A stretch of 64,000 nucleotides of DNA from Acidimicrobiia bacterium (GTDB lineage Bacteria > Actinomycetota > Acidimicrobiia > IMCC26256 > PALSA-610), in assembly GCA_017882905.1 (NCBI GenBank), contig JADGOO010000129.1, positions 1 through 64,000 of the forward strand, given 5' to 3'. Made by a program: the position numbers and the translations under genes. Shown here piece after piece: positions 19,733 through 30,019 of the stretch (position 1 is its first letter; the number at the start of each line of letters is the position of its first letter). The notes beneath the pieces are model-generated. The model ran no database searches. It was not told the origin of the DNA and was given only the letters and a program-made list of their open reading frames with translations.

Positions 19733-20500
19733 ATGGACATCAAAGGTGCAGTGGCGTTGGTGACGGGCGGGGCCTCGGGCCTCGGCGAAGCGACGGTGCG
19801 GCGGCTCCACGCCGGCGGCGCCTCGGTGGTGATCGTCGACAAGAACGCCGAGCGCGGGGCGCAGCTGTCGGGCGAGCTCGGCGAGCGCGCCGTGTTCGCC
19901 GACACCGACGTGACCTCGGCCGAGAGCGTGCAGGCCGCCGTCGGTCTCGCCACCGAGATCGGCCCGTTGCGCATCGCGGTGAACTGTGCCGGCAGCGGCA
20001 TGGTGGGTCGCACCATCAACCGCGACGGGAGCCCCCACGATCTCGCGGTCTTCGAGTGGGTGATCAAGCTCAACCTGATCGGCACGTTCAACGTGGCGAG
20101 CCTCGCAGCATCGGCGATGTCGAAGGGCGAGCCACTCGCCGGTGGCGAACGCGGCGTGATCGTGAACACGGCGTCGATCGCCGCGTTCGACGGCCAGATC
20201 GGACAGGTGGCCTACTCGGCGTCGAAGGGCGGCGTGGTCGGCATGACCCTGCCGATGGCACGCGACCTCGGTGTCGTCGGCATCCGGGTGATGACGATCG
20301 CACCCGGCAGCTTCGACACACCCATCTTCGGGTTCGCAGGCGACGCCATGAAGAGCGCCCTCACCGAGATCGTGCCGTTCCCCACGCGCATGGGTGACCC
20401 GGCGGAATACGGCGCGCTCGTGGCCCACATCGTGGAGAACCAGTACCTGAACGGCGAAGTGATCCGCATCGACGGCGCGGTGCGCTTCCCTCCGAAGTGA
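19733..20500 (+). CDS. SDR family oxidoreductase (3-hydroxyacyl-CoA dehydrogenase type-2-like)
   Basis: '[19 protein letters not shown]', '[19 protein letters not shown]'. Confidence 0.88.
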   Translation: MDIKGAVALVTGGASGLGEATVRRLHAGGASVVIVDKNAERGAQLSGELGERAVFADTDVTSAESVQAAVGLATEIGPLRIAVNCAGSGMVGRTINRDGSPHDLAVFEWVIKLNLIGTFNVASLAASAMSKGEPLAGGERGVIVNTASIAAFDGQIGQVAYSASKGGVVGMTLPMARDLGVVGIRVMTIAPGSFDTPIFGFAGDAMKSALTEIVPFPTRMGDPAEYGALVAHIVENQYLNGEVIRIDGAVRFPPK

Positions 20501-20515
20501 GCATGGGCCCGGTGC

Positions 20516-21697
20516 TCAGCGCGGCTTGACCAGCTCCAGGCCGTTGTCGCGCATGATCATGCGCACCTCGGCGGCGTCGAAGTCGGGCAGGTCGTTCACG
20601 AACGAGCACGGATCGGCAAGACCCTCGGCGTGCGGGTAGTCGGAACCGAACAGCATCCGCTGCGGTCCGTGCACCACGCGCAACGTGGGCAAGTCATCCT
20701 CGTAGTACGGCGAGATCCACACGTGCTCACGCAGCTGCTCCACCGGGTCGGCGTCGAAGCCCGACGGCCGCTGCGCATACGCCTTCTTGAAGAAGCGGTA
20801 CAGCTCGTTCACCCAATCAGAACCCGACTCGATCGTCGCGACCCGCAGCCGCGGGAACCGCGTGAACACGCCGTCACAGATGAGCGCGCCGATCGTGTCG
20901 TGGATCGGACGGTGCCCGCCGAGCAAACCACTCAACGGCTTGTAGCGGAAGGCCTCCATCTCGCCGCCGCAGCCGTAGTCCTCGGCGTAACGGCTGTACC
21001 CCGCGTCGCCGGAGTGGAACGCCACCGTGATGCCCGCCTCGTTCACCCTCGCCCAGAACGGATCGTGCGCGGCATCGCCCGGCGAACGAGAGAACCCCGG
21101 CCCCCGCACCGGTCCGGCCCGCATCACCACGACGCGGGCGCCGTTGTCGAGCGCCCAATCCAGCTCTGCGACGGCGCGCTCAGGGATCTGTAGGTTGATG
21201 TACGGAGCCGAGAAGATCCGGTCTTCGTAGTTGAACTTCCACTCTTCGAGCAGCCACTCGTTGAACGAGTGGAAGGCCACGTGCTCGGCTTCGGGATCGT
21301 CGATGAGGGCTTCTTCCATGCCCACGCCGAGCGTCGGGAAGCAAAAGCATGCCTCGATGTGCTGCTCGTCGAGCATCGGGATGCGCGCCGCCGGATCGCG
21401 GTAGCCGGGATTGATCGGTTCGAGCTCGCCGAACGCGGCGCGGATGTCGTCGCCGGCGCGCTTGCCGCGGAAGTAGTCGTCGAGGCTGCCGGGACGGGCC
21501 ACCGGATCGAACAACGGGTTCGGGATGAAGCGGTTCACGCGGCCGCCCACCAGCAGCCGGCGCTTCCCGTCGATCTCTGCCCACTGCATCGTGCGCTTGC
21601 CCCAGCCCTTCGGCAGGTGGCGCGTGAAGGCATCGGGTGCCTCGTAGTAGTGGTTGTCGGCGTCGAAGGCGGCAAAGCCGAGATCCGTGTACTCCAT
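20516..21697 (-). CDS. Amidohydrolase-2 family metal-dependent hydrolase
   Basis: 'FDADNHYYEAPDAFTRHLPKG', 'LFGSDYPHAEGL'; start at 21697 (MEYTDLG). Confidence 0.85.
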   Translation of the reverse strand: MEYTDLGFAAFDADNHYYEAPDAFTRHLPKGWGKRTMQWAEIDGKRRLLVGGRVNRFIPNPLFDPVARPGSLDDYFRGKRAGDDIRAAFGELEPINPGYRDPAARIPMLDEQHIEACFCFPTLGVGMEEALIDDPEAEHVAFHSFNEWLLEEWKFNYEDRIFSAPYINLQIPERAVAELDWALDNGARVVVMRAGPVRGPGFSRSPGDAAHDPFWARVNEAGITVAFHSGDAGYSRYAEDYGCGGEMEAFRYKPLSGLLGGHRPIHDTIGALICDGVFTRFPRLRVATIESGSDWVNELYRFFKKAYAQRPSGFDADPVEQLREHVWISPYYEDDLPTLRVVHGPQRMLFGSDYPHAEGLADPCSFVNDLPDFDAAEVRMIMRDNGLELVKPR

Positions 21698-21799
21698 GCC
21701 CGAATCGTATGGCGCCCCTGCGCCCCCGCTCCACTGTCGCCTTTGCAGCGATCGGAGCGGGCTAGCACCGGTTGCCCCGCGCCACGTACGGTTCTGCGC

Positions 21800-22588
21800 A
21801 TGGTGCTCGAACGCTTCCGCATCGACGGCCAGGTCGCCATCGTCACCGGCGCCGGACGCGGCATCGGCGCGGCCAGCGCGCTCGCCCTCGCCGAAGCCGG
21901 GGCCGACATCGTGCTTGCGGCCCGAACCAAGGACCAGCTCGACGCCGTCGCCGAGCAGGTGCGCGCCCACGGCCGGCGCGCCGTGGTGGTCCCCACCGAC
22001 GTGAACGAGAACGCCAACGTCGAAGCACTCGTCGCCACGGCCGTCGAGGAGCTCGGCGGCGTGGACATCGTGGTGAACAACGCGGGCGGTACCGCCCCGC
22101 GGCCGTTCCTCGACACGAGCGCGGGCTTCATCGAGCGCTCGTTCCACTTCAACGTCACCACCGCCTTCGTGCTCACGAAAGCAGCGGTGCCGGTGATGTT
22201 GGAACGCGGCGGTGGCTCCGTGGTCAACATCTCCTCCGCGATCGGGCGCCTGCGCGATCGCGGCTTCGTGGCCTACGGCACCGCCAAGGGCGCGCTCAGC
22301 CACATGACACGGCTGATGGCCGCCGACCTTGCGCCCAAGATCCGCGTGAACGGCATCGCCGTGGGTTCGATCGCCACGAGCGCGCTCGAGACCGTGCTCA
22401 CCGACGACGACATCCGCAACCAGATGATCGACGGCACACCGCTGAAGCGGCTCGGCGAACCCGACGACATCGCGCTCGGCGTGCTGTACCTGTCGTCGCC
22501 GGCGTCGAGCTTCATCACTGGCAAGCTCTTCGAGATCGACGGCGGCCTCGAAGAGGCGAACCTCGCGCTCGGTCTGCCCGACCTGTAA
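21800..22588 (+). CDS. SDR family oxidoreductase
   Basis: 'VAIVTGAGRGIGAASALALAEAG', 'YGTAKGALSHMTRLMA'. Confidence 0.88.
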   Translation: MVLERFRIDGQVAIVTGAGRGIGAASALALAEAGADIVLAARTKDQLDAVAEQVRAHGRRAVVVPTDVNENANVEALVATAVEELGGVDIVVNNAGGTAPRPFLDTSAGFIERSFHFNVTTAFVLTKAAVPVMLERGGGSVVNISSAIGRLRDRGFVAYGTAKGALSHMTRLMAADLAPKIRVNGIAVGSIATSALETVLTDDDIRNQMIDGTPLKRLGEPDDIALGVLYLSSPASSFITGKLFEIDGGLEEANLALGLPDL

Positions 22589-22662
22589 CGCGCGCGCCAC
22601 CGTGTTTCGGCGCGCCGTCGCGGCCCGAGGCACACGGCGAGCTCTCCCGTAGAGTCGGCGGT

Positions 22663-23583
22663 ATGCAGACGCTGCGCACGCCCGACGAGTGCTTCGCCGA
22701 TCTCCACGGCTTCGCGTTCGAACCGCACTACATCGAGATCCCGAGCGGCGACAGCGAGACGCCCACGCTGCGAGTGCACTACCTCGACGAAGGACCGCGC
22801 GACGGTCGCCCTGTGCTGCTCATGCACGGCGAGCCGAGCTGGTCGTACCTCTACCGCCACATGATCCCGGCGCTCACCGGCGCGGGCTACCGCTGCGTGG
22901 CGCCCGACCTCATCGGCTTCGGTCGTTCCGACAAGCCGGCGGCCCGTACCGACTACACGTATCAGCGCCACGTCGACTGGATGCGCGCCGCGCTGTTCGA
23001 CACGCTCGATCTGCGCGATGCCGTGCTGGTGTGTCAAGACTGGGGTGGGCTGATCGGTCTGCGCCTCCTCGCCGAGCACCCTGATCGGTTCGCGGCCGCA
23101 TGCGCGGCGAACACGTTCCTCCCCACCGGCGATCGTGATCCGGGTGAAGCGTTCCGGCGTTGGCGTGAGTTCAGCCAGAAGGTCGAGACCTTCCCGGTGG
23201 GCTTCATCGTGAACACCGGGTGCACCACCGATCTCTCGCCCGAGGTGATCGCCGCGTACGACGCACCCTTCCCCGACGAGACGTACAAAGAAGGGGCGCG
23301 CCAGTTCCCGCTGCTCGTGCCGGCATCACCCGACGATCCGGCGGCGCCCGCCAACCGGCTGGCCTGGGAGTCGTTGCGGCGTTTCGACCGACCGTTCCTG
23401 TGCTCGTTCGGCGACTCCGACCCGATCACGGCGGGTGCCGATGGCACGCTGCGCGAGGAGATCCCGGGCGCAAGTGGCCAGCCGCACGTCACAATTGCGG
23501 GCGGGGGCCACTTCATCCAGGAGGACCGCGGCGTCGACCTGGCTACGGTGATCGTCCGATGGCTCGAACAAGCAACCCCGTGA
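22663..23583 (+). CDS. Haloalkane dehalogenase-like alpha/beta hydrolase
   Basis: 'HGEPSWSYLYRHMIPAL', nucleophile elbow 'CQDWGGLIG', 'GDSDPITAG', 'GGGHFIQED'. Confidence 0.85.
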   Translation: MQTLRTPDECFADLHGFAFEPHYIEIPSGDSETPTLRVHYLDEGPRDGRPVLLMHGEPSWSYLYRHMIPALTGAGYRCVAPDLIGFGRSDKPAARTDYTYQRHVDWMRAALFDTLDLRDAVLVCQDWGGLIGLRLLAEHPDRFAAACAANTFLPTGDRDPGEAFRRWREFSQKVETFPVGFIVNTGCTTDLSPEVIAAYDAPFPDETYKEGARQFPLLVPASPDDPAAPANRLAWESLRRFDRPFLCSFGDSDPITAGADGTLREEIPGASGQPHVTIAGGGHFIQEDRGVDLATVIVRWLEQATP

Positions 23584-24560
23584 CGACCCGACCGCTCGAC
23601 GAGCGCGCGCGTGCACGACGCGTGCGCGGGATCGGCGGTGGCGGCGCGATCGCTGTCGCCGCGCTCGCTCTGGCGCTCTGCGGTGCAGTCACCACGGCGA
23701 GCGGCGCCACCCGCACGCAGGCACGGGCCGCGGTTGCCGCCGCGCCCTGCGGGCGCACCGTCACGGCACCGGCGCACTACCAGCACGTCGTGATCGTCGT
23801 GATGGAGAACAAGCAGTACAGCCAGGTGATCGGCAACGCGGGTGCGCCGTACCTCACCGGCCTGGCGCACCAGTGCGCCACCGCCACGAACTACGCGGCG
23901 AACTCGTCGCCGTCGCGGCCGAACTACCTCGCCATGACGTCGGGCACCATCCCGGCCGGCTGCCCCGGTTCCGATGCCGACCCGCCCAGCTGCACCACCA
24001 CCACGAACAACATCTTCCGCCAGGTGATCAACTCCGGCCACACCGCGAAGTCGTACGTGGAGTCGATGCCGTCGAACTGCAAGATCGCGTCGGGCGGCCT
24101 CTACGCCACGAAGCACAACCCGTGGCCGTACTACGTGGGCACGAACGACCGCACGCGCTGCGCGAAGTTCGACATCCCGCTCGGGAGCAGCACGTCGGGT
24201 GCGCTCGTGAACGACATCAACGCGGGCCACCTCCCCACGCTCTCCTACGTGGTGCCGAACCTCTGCAACGACACGCACGACTGCGCGGTGAGCGTGGGCG
24301 ACGCCTGGCTGAAGTCGGTGGTCGGCCGCATCCTCGCCGGCCCCAACTACGCGGCCGGCAACACGGCCGTGATCGTGGTGTACGACGAGTACACGCCGCT
24401 GCCCAACGTGTGGATCGCGCCGTCGGTGAAGCCCGGCGCGGTGTACACGGGCGCGGTCAACCACTACGCGCTGCTGCGCACGGTGGAGCAGACACTCGGG
24501 CTCGGCGCGCTCGGCGGGGCGGCCACCGCGCCGTCGCTGCGCACACCGTTCCGCTTGTGA
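23559..24560 (+). CDS. Secreted phosphoesterase / acid phosphatase (PF04185-like)
   Basis: Signal/TM N-terminus; 'HVVIVVMENKQYSQVIGN', 'NSSPSRPNYLAMTSG'. Confidence 0.75.
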   Translation: MARTSNPVTTRPLDERARARRVRGIGGGGAIAVAALALALCGAVTTASGATRTQARAAVAAAPCGRTVTAPAHYQHVVIVVMENKQYSQVIGNAGAPYLTGLAHQCATATNYAANSSPSRPNYLAMTSGTIPAGCPGSDADPPSCTTTTNNIFRQVINSGHTAKSYVESMPSNCKIASGGLYATKHNPWPYYVGTNDRTRCAKFDIPLGSSTSGALVNDINAGHLPTLSYVVPNLCNDTHDCAVSVGDAWLKSVVGRILAGPNYAAGNTAVIVVYDEYTPLPNVWIAPSVKPGAVYTGAVNHYALLRTVEQTLGLGALGGAATAPSLRTPFRL

Positions 24561-24573
24561 GAGGCTGCGCGTC

Positions 24574-25014
24574 GTGAGCGATCTCGCGGCCCGCAACCGA
24601 CAGCTCGTCGAACGCTTCTGGAGCGCGGTGTACCGCCGCGACTTCGATGCCGTCGAAGCGATGTGCCACCCGGATGGCGAGTACACCGACGTGTTCTCGC
24701 CAGGCGGCGACGACGACGTGGCCCGTGGCCCACAGCAGATGGTCGGCCGGCTGCGCCTCGGGCTCGAACCGCTGCAGGCGATCTACCACCACCCCCGGCA
24801 TCTCGTCGCCGAGGGCGACGTGGTGATGTGGGAGCACGCCGAGGAATGGCACTGGCCGACCGGCGAAGCCGTGACGATCAAGTTCGTGACGGTGCACGAG
24901 ATCCGCGACGGGCTCGTGTACCGCTGGCACGACTACCCCGACCTGCAGAAGTTGCTCGCCGCCGCGCCGCAATGGTGGATGGAGCACATCATGCAGGGCT
25001 ACGCGCGCGGTTGA
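24574..25014 (+). CDS. SnoaL/NTF2-like protein
   Basis: 'LVERFWSAVYRRDFDAVEAMCHPDGEYTDVFSPGG', 'RDGLVYRWHDYPD'. Confidence 0.7.
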   Translation: MSDLAARNRQLVERFWSAVYRRDFDAVEAMCHPDGEYTDVFSPGGDDDVARGPQQMVGRLRLGLEPLQAIYHHPRHLVAEGDVVMWEHAEEWHWPTGEAVTIKFVTVHEIRDGLVYRWHDYPDLQKLLAAAPQWWMEHIMQGYARG

Positions 25015-25033
25015 CCACCGCCGGCCGGCAACG

Positions 25034-25810
25034 ATGAGCGAACCCGTTCTCTACGAGCGCGACGGGCACGTCGTCACGATCACGTACAACCGGCCGGAGA
25101 AGCTCAACGCCATCAACGGCGCGATGCGCGAGGGGCTCAACGCCGCGTGGCAGCGCTTCCTCGGCGACGACGAGGCGTGGGTGGCGATCCTCACCGGCGC
25201 CGGCCGCGCGTTCTGCGTGGGTGCCGACCTCAACGAAGGCGGCAGCACCGGCGAGTTCCCCGGCTCGTTCTTCGAGATGCCCACCATCAACAGCTTCGAA
25301 TCGGGCCTCGAGGTGTGGAAGCCCACGATCGCGGCGGTTGGCGGCTACTGCCTCGGATACGGATTGACGGCGGTGTCGGCGTGCGACTTCGTGATCGCGG
25401 CCGACGACGCGGTGTTCGGCATGCCCGAGGTGCGCATCGGTGTGCCCACGATCGTGGGCGCGCTGCGCCTGCCCAGGCGCATCCCGAACATGCAGCACGC
25501 GCTGGAGCTGCTGCTCACCGGTGAGCGCTTCTCCGCCGAGTGGGCGCTCGCGGTGGGTCTCGCCGGTTCGGTGGTGCCGCGTGATTCGCTGCTCGAAGCA
25601 GCACGGACGCTCGCGGATCGGCTGTGCGCGGGAGCACCCTTGGCGGTGCGGGCGGTCAAGGAGATGGCGTACCGGAGCAACGACATGGGGTGGATCGAAG
25701 CGGTCCGGTTCGGCGAGACGCTGCGGCGCTACGTGGCCGCCACCGACGACGCCCGCGAGGGCATGGCCGCCTCCCGAGACCGCCGCTTCCCGGAGTGGAC
25801 CGGCCGCTGA
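25034..25810 (+). CDS. Enoyl-CoA hydratase/isomerase
   Basis: 'ITYNRPEKLNAINGAMREGL', 'LTGAGRAFCVGADLNEG'. Confidence 0.9.
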   Translation: MSEPVLYERDGHVVTITYNRPEKLNAINGAMREGLNAAWQRFLGDDEAWVAILTGAGRAFCVGADLNEGGSTGEFPGSFFEMPTINSFESGLEVWKPTIAAVGGYCLGYGLTAVSACDFVIAADDAVFGMPEVRIGVPTIVGALRLPRRIPNMQHALELLLTGERFSAEWALAVGLAGSVVPRDSLLEAARTLADRLCAGAPLAVRAVKEMAYRSNDMGWIEAVRFGETLRRYVAATDDAREGMAASRDRRFPEWTGR

Positions 25811-25868
25811 TCGCAGTCGGCCCGCAGGACGCTCGCCGCGGTGGGCGAAGCCGTCGCAGAATGGAACC

Positions 25869-26672
25869 ATGCCGGAGCTACCTGAGGTGGAGACGATCCG
25901 GCGCGCGCTGGAGCCGCGCGTGCGTGGGCGCTCGATCGTCGATGCGGGCGCGTTCCCATCGGCGAAGTTCACGCCGGCAGTCGAAGCGCTCGGCACCACG
26001 ATCGACACCGTCGGCCGGCGCGGCAAGTACCTGATCATCGGGCTCGACGACGGCCACGAGCTCGTGGTGCACCTCGGCATGACCGGCCTGTTGCGCATCG
26101 TCGACGAACGGAGCAGCGACGATCCGTTCCTGCGTGCCTGGTGGGAGCTGGACGATGGCACCGTGCTCGAGTACTCCGACGTGCGCCGCTTCGGACGCAT
26201 CGCCGTGTTCCCGGCCGGCGACTACGCGTCGTCGCCCACGTTGCGGTCGCTCGGACCGGAACCGTTCGCCACAGAGTTCGACGCCGCAAGCCTGCACGCG
26301 GCGCTCAACGCGTCTCGGCGCGCGGTGAAGACGCAGCTTCTCTCGCAGCGGCCCGTGGCCGGTGTGGGCAACATCTACGCCGACGAGGCGCTCTGGATCG
26401 CGCGTGTGCACCCGGCGGCGAAGAAGGTGACGCGCCCCCAGGCGGCCCGCCTGCGCGACGCGATCGTGGAGGTGCTCACCACCGGCATCGAGCGGCGCGG
26501 CACCACGCTGCGCGACTACCGCACGTTCGACGGCGATTACGGCTCGAACCAGCACTTCTTGGTCTGTTACGGCCGGGCGGGCGAGCCGTGCGAACGGTGT
26601 GGGACCGAGCTGCGGCGTACGGTCATCGATGCGCGGGGCACCACGTTCTGTCCCACTTGCCAGCGCCGTTGA
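25869..26672 (+). CDS. mutM: Formamidopyrimidine-DNA glycosylase
   Basis: N-terminus MPELPEVETIRR; 'VAGVGNIYADEALW'; C-terminal zinc finger CERCGTELRRTVIDARGTTFCPTC. Confidence 0.97.
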   Translation: MPELPEVETIRRALEPRVRGRSIVDAGAFPSAKFTPAVEALGTTIDTVGRRGKYLIIGLDDGHELVVHLGMTGLLRIVDERSSDDPFLRAWWELDDGTVLEYSDVRRFGRIAVFPAGDYASSPTLRSLGPEPFATEFDAASLHAALNASRRAVKTQLLSQRPVAGVGNIYADEALWIARVHPAAKKVTRPQAARLRDAIVEVLTTGIERRGTTLRDYRTFDGDYGSNQHFLVCYGRAGEPCERCGTELRRTVIDARGTTFCPTCQRR

Positions 26673-26723
26673 GTCGCGCGGGCGCCACTGAGCGTTTCGC
26701 GGCTCTGGCGGCTTGAAGGACCG

Positions 26724-27227
26724 ATGACCGAGGCGGACTTCGCCGACTGGTACGCCGCCGAGCGGCCACGAGTGCTCGCCGCGCTCACCGCGCTGTCGGG
26801 CCGATCCGACGCGGCCGCCGAGGCCACCGACGAAGCGTTCGCGCGCGCCTACGCGCGGTGGGACCGCGTGGCGCGGATGGACGCGCCCGGCGGTTGGACG
26901 TACCGGGTGGCACTCAACGTGTTGCGCAAGACAATGCGCCGCAGCGCGCGGGGCGGTGAGCTGCACGCGGCCGCGGTCGGCGGCAACGGCGTGGTTGCGA
27001 GCGCCGAGCCGGCCGACGACGAGCTGTGGCTGCTCGTGCGCGCACTCCCACCGCGCCAGCGCACCGCGATCGTGCTGCGCTACGTGGCCGATCAGAGCGA
27101 GGTGGCGATCGCCGCGGCGATGGGCGTGCGGCGCAGCACCGTCGCATCGACACTCACGCAGGCTCGCGCCCGCCTCGCCGAACAGCTGCACGACCGGGTC
27201 ACGCAGGAGGCAACCGACCATGACTGA
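26724..27227 (+). CDS. ECF-type RNA polymerase sigma factor
   Basis: 'RVLAALTALSGRSDAAAEATDEAFARAYARWDRV' (region 2) and 'LPPRQRTAIVLRYVADQSEVAIAAAMGVRRSTVASTLTQARARL' (region 4). Confidence 0.88.
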   Translation: MTEADFADWYAAERPRVLAALTALSGRSDAAAEATDEAFARAYARWDRVARMDAPGGWTYRVALNVLRKTMRRSARGGELHAAAVGGNGVVASAEPADDELWLLVRALPPRQRTAIVLRYVADQSEVAIAAAMGVRRSTVASTLTQARARLAEQLHDRVTQEATDHD

Positions 27228-28764
27228 CCACGACACCGATCGACTCGACGCTTTGCGCGACGCGAGCGCGCGCCTGCGCGGCTCGGTTGCGGCAACCACA
27301 TCTGGCGACGTGGATGCCGTGATGGCGCGCGGCCGCAATCGTCGTCGCCACAGCGCCGTGTCGGCGGGAATCGCAGGCATGCTCTCGATCGCGCTCACCG
27401 TCAGCGCCGTCGCGACCATCGCGAGCGCGCGCCACGGCGACAACAAGAAGAGCCCCGCGACGGCCGCCACCTCGACGCCGTCGATCACGACGACGCCGAA
27501 GCCGATCGACGAACAGCTCGCGGCCAGCCTCGGCCACGGCGTGCCGAACGGCTGGGTCCCGGTCGACCTCGGCAAGGCCCGCCTCTGGGTACCGCCGACC
27601 GCGCACACCGTCTCGTTCGCCCAGTGCATGGGCGGTCCGGGCACGGCAGGCGTGCAGATCGTCTTGATCGGCACGATCGCCCCCGGCACCTGCGCGGTGT
27701 CGGCCGACGCCACGTACATCGTCGTCGGCGGAGCCACGCACACGCTGCCGCGTCCGCCGAAGCCGATCCGCACCATCAACGGGTTCGTGCTGTACCTCCG
27801 GGCCGACTCGCCGACCGCGATCTCCTACGACGCGCCGGCGCTCAACGTGACGCTCACCACGCACGGCGAGTCTGCGTTGATCAACTCCGTGCTCGGCACG
27901 CTCGCGCCGTCGGCCGCGGCGATCGCGGCGCGCACCGACCTGCCGATCGACACGAGCAGATGGCGCACCGTCCGCTACCACTCGATCGAATGGCGCCAGC
28001 CCGCAAGCTGGAAGGTCGCGGATCGCGCGGGAACTTTCTCCGGCTGCTCCGTGGAAGTGCCGGCCGCGACCACCTCGATCGGCGTATCCGGGGTCCCCGC
28101 GCGCTGCCCGTACGGTCGGCCGCCCGACACCGTGTCGACACCGGTGACGGCAGCCGAAGTGGCCGACGGTACGCCGCTGTCGAACGGCGCGGTCGCACTC
28201 GACGGATCGGTCGCCAAGACACTCGGCGCCACGTCGATCACTGTGCATCTCGGCGTCGACGGGCGCATCGGCGGGGCGATCCTTCGGTCAGCGCACGAGA
28301 TCTCGAGCCGCCCGCTCACGGTCGACGGCTGCCCCGCCACGGTTCCGCAGACACCGCACGCGCCGAGTGGCGGCGCGAGCCGGCTCGTTCCGGGTACTCC
28401 GACTGCAGTGACGGTGTGCCGCTACCACGGCTTCAACGTTCCGAGCGTCACGCAGGGCACGCTCGCCGGGTTCGCGCCGGGCAACGCGGCCGATCTCGCA
28501 CGAACGCTCAACGCGCTCACGCCCGTCCCACCCGGCCCCGTTGCGAACTGCCCGCTCGACGACGGCGCTCGCGTCCTGGTGCGCTTCACCGACGCGCACG
28601 GCGGCACGTTCGACGTGATCATCAGTCTCGGCGGCTGTCGCTACGTGACGAACGGCGCGCGCAACACATACAGCGGCGCGACCCTGCCGACCGTGCTCTA
28701 CGACCTCGTCGGCGGCGACTGCAGCTTCCTCACGAGCCAGGTGATCTGCGGGCCGCCGCAGTAG
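27220..28764 (+). CDS. Single-TM protein, probable sigma-factor partner / envelope protein
   Basis: Overlaps the sigma gene stop (ATGACTGA); short cytoplasmic N-terminus, one TM, large Thr/Pro-linked exterior domain. Confidence 0.55.
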   Translation: MTDHDTDRLDALRDASARLRGSVAATTSGDVDAVMARGRNRRRHSAVSAGIAGMLSIALTVSAVATIASARHGDNKKSPATAATSTPSITTTPKPIDEQLAASLGHGVPNGWVPVDLGKARLWVPPTAHTVSFAQCMGGPGTAGVQIVLIGTIAPGTCAVSADATYIVVGGATHTLPRPPKPIRTINGFVLYLRADSPTAISYDAPALNVTLTTHGESALINSVLGTLAPSAAAIAARTDLPIDTSRWRTVRYHSIEWRQPASWKVADRAGTFSGCSVEVPAATTSIGVSGVPARCPYGRPPDTVSTPVTAAEVADGTPLSNGAVALDGSVAKTLGATSITVHLGVDGRIGGAILRSAHEISSRPLTVDGCPATVPQTPHAPSGGASRLVPGTPTAVTVCRYHGFNVPSVTQGTLAGFAPGNAADLARTLNALTPVPPGPVANCPLDDGARVLVRFTDAHGGTFDVIISLGGCRYVTNGARNTYSGATLPTVLYDLVGGDCSFLTSQVICGPPQ

Positions 28765-28775
28765 GAAGGGCCGCG

Positions 28776-29336
28776 CTAGTTGTCCATCGGGTCGTCGGGA
28801 TAGTTCGCCATCCAGCTGAGCGGCGGCTTCTGGCGGCGCAGCACGCGCCGCCACAGGTCGTAGGGAGCTTCGGTCATCACGTCGTCGGGGCGCGCGTCGA
28901 GCACCCACCACGCTTGCTCGGCGAGCTCACGCTCGAGCTGCGCGGGCGACCATCCGGCGTAGCCCGCGAACACGCGCGCCGTCACCACGCCACCGGGCAC
29001 GTCGTCGGGCGCGTGCGAGAGGTCGGCCACGCCGAGATCGTCGAGCACGCCGGTCCACGCCTCACCGGGAATCGGTTGGCGAACGCGCGCCAGGCAGAAC
29101 GCGGCTTCCGGCTGTACCGGGCCGCCGCCGAAGACCATGGCCGGCGGTGCACTCACCGACGCCCACTCCGGCAGCGTGTCGCCCAGCTCCACTTCGAGCG
29201 GCCGGTTGATCACGAGACCGAGCGCGCCTTCGTCGGTGTGCTCGAGCATGAAGATGACGGTGCGCTCGAAGTTCGGGTCGTTGAGCAACGGCGTCGCGAT
29301 CAGGAGTCGTCCTCGCGTCCAGCGTTGCTCGGCCAC
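28776..29336 (-). CDS. YqgE/AlgH (UPF0301) family protein
   Basis: 'GRLLIATPLLNDPNFERTVIFMLEHTDEGALGLVINRP', 'GGPVQPE', 'GYAGWSPAQLERELAEQAWW'; GTG start at 29336. Confidence 0.92.
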   Translation of the reverse strand: MAEQRWTRGRLLIATPLLNDPNFERTVIFMLEHTDEGALGLVINRPLEVELGDTLPEWASVSAPPAMVFGGGPVQPEAAFCLARVRQPIPGEAWTGVLDDLGVADLSHAPDDVPGGVVTARVFAGYAGWSPAQLERELAEQAWWVLDARPDDVMTEAPYDLWRRVLRRQKPPLSWMANYPDDPMDN

Positions 29337-29551
29337 GCCACGATCCTCGCGCACTCGCGCCGTGCATCCGGTCGACCGTCGAGTGATGCATCGATGCAAC
29401 GCGGCCCCCGATCGTGTGATCGTGCACCCCTCTGTTGCTGACTGAACAGCCGACCAGTAACGCACCGGCGGACGTTCCTGCTCACGGAATGGCGCAGATC
29501 GACGGCTAGCGTGCCCGCTTCGCGCCAACGCGTACAAGGAGGTGCACCACG

Positions 29552-29914
29552 GTGAGCAAGGGTGTCGGCAAGCAGACGATCTGCGAGTTCTGGGGTGCCA
29601 CCAACCTCGATTCCGTCGAGGTCACCGAACGCGCGCTGCGCGACGCCGTGCGAGCCGGCGGTGCGACCCTGGTCGACGTCTTCGTGCACCGTTTCGCACC
29701 GCAGGGCATCTCCGGTATCGCGGTGATCGCCGAGAGTCACCTCGCCGTGCACACCTGGCCCGAGCTCGGCTACTGCGCCGCCGACTTCTTCACGTGTGGC
29801 GAGCACGTCGACAACGACGCCATCGTCGAGGTGCTGCGTGAGGCGTACCAGGCCCAGCACGTCGATGTGCGGCACTTCGCTCGCGGCGTCGCCCCCGCAG
29901 TGCAACCCGCCTGA
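29552..29914 (+). CDS. speD: S-adenosylmethionine decarboxylase proenzyme
   Basis: 'ISGIAVIAESHLAVHTWPELGYCAADFFTCG' contains the pyruvoyl-forming ESH motif; GTG start with SD 'aaggaggtg'. Confidence 0.93.
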   Translation: MSKGVGKQTICEFWGATNLDSVEVTERALRDAVRAGGATLVDVFVHRFAPQGISGIAVIAESHLAVHTWPELGYCAADFFTCGEHVDNDAIVEVLREAYQAQHVDVRHFARGVAPAVQPA

Positions 29915-29932
29915 CGCGTCGTCCCACCGCAC

Positions 29933-29970
29933 AACCCGCCCCTGCATGACAGGCGCGAGCGGCGCGGGTT
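29933..29970. terminator. Nested hairpin aacccgc...gcgggtt after speD
   Basis: 7-bp outer arms 29933-29939 / 29964-29970 with inner ccctg/cagg; no U-tract. Confidence 0.4.
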
Positions 29971-30019
29971 AGGTTCGCCGCATGACGTGGATGTCAGGTT
30001 CTGCACGGAGGCGGGCGCG

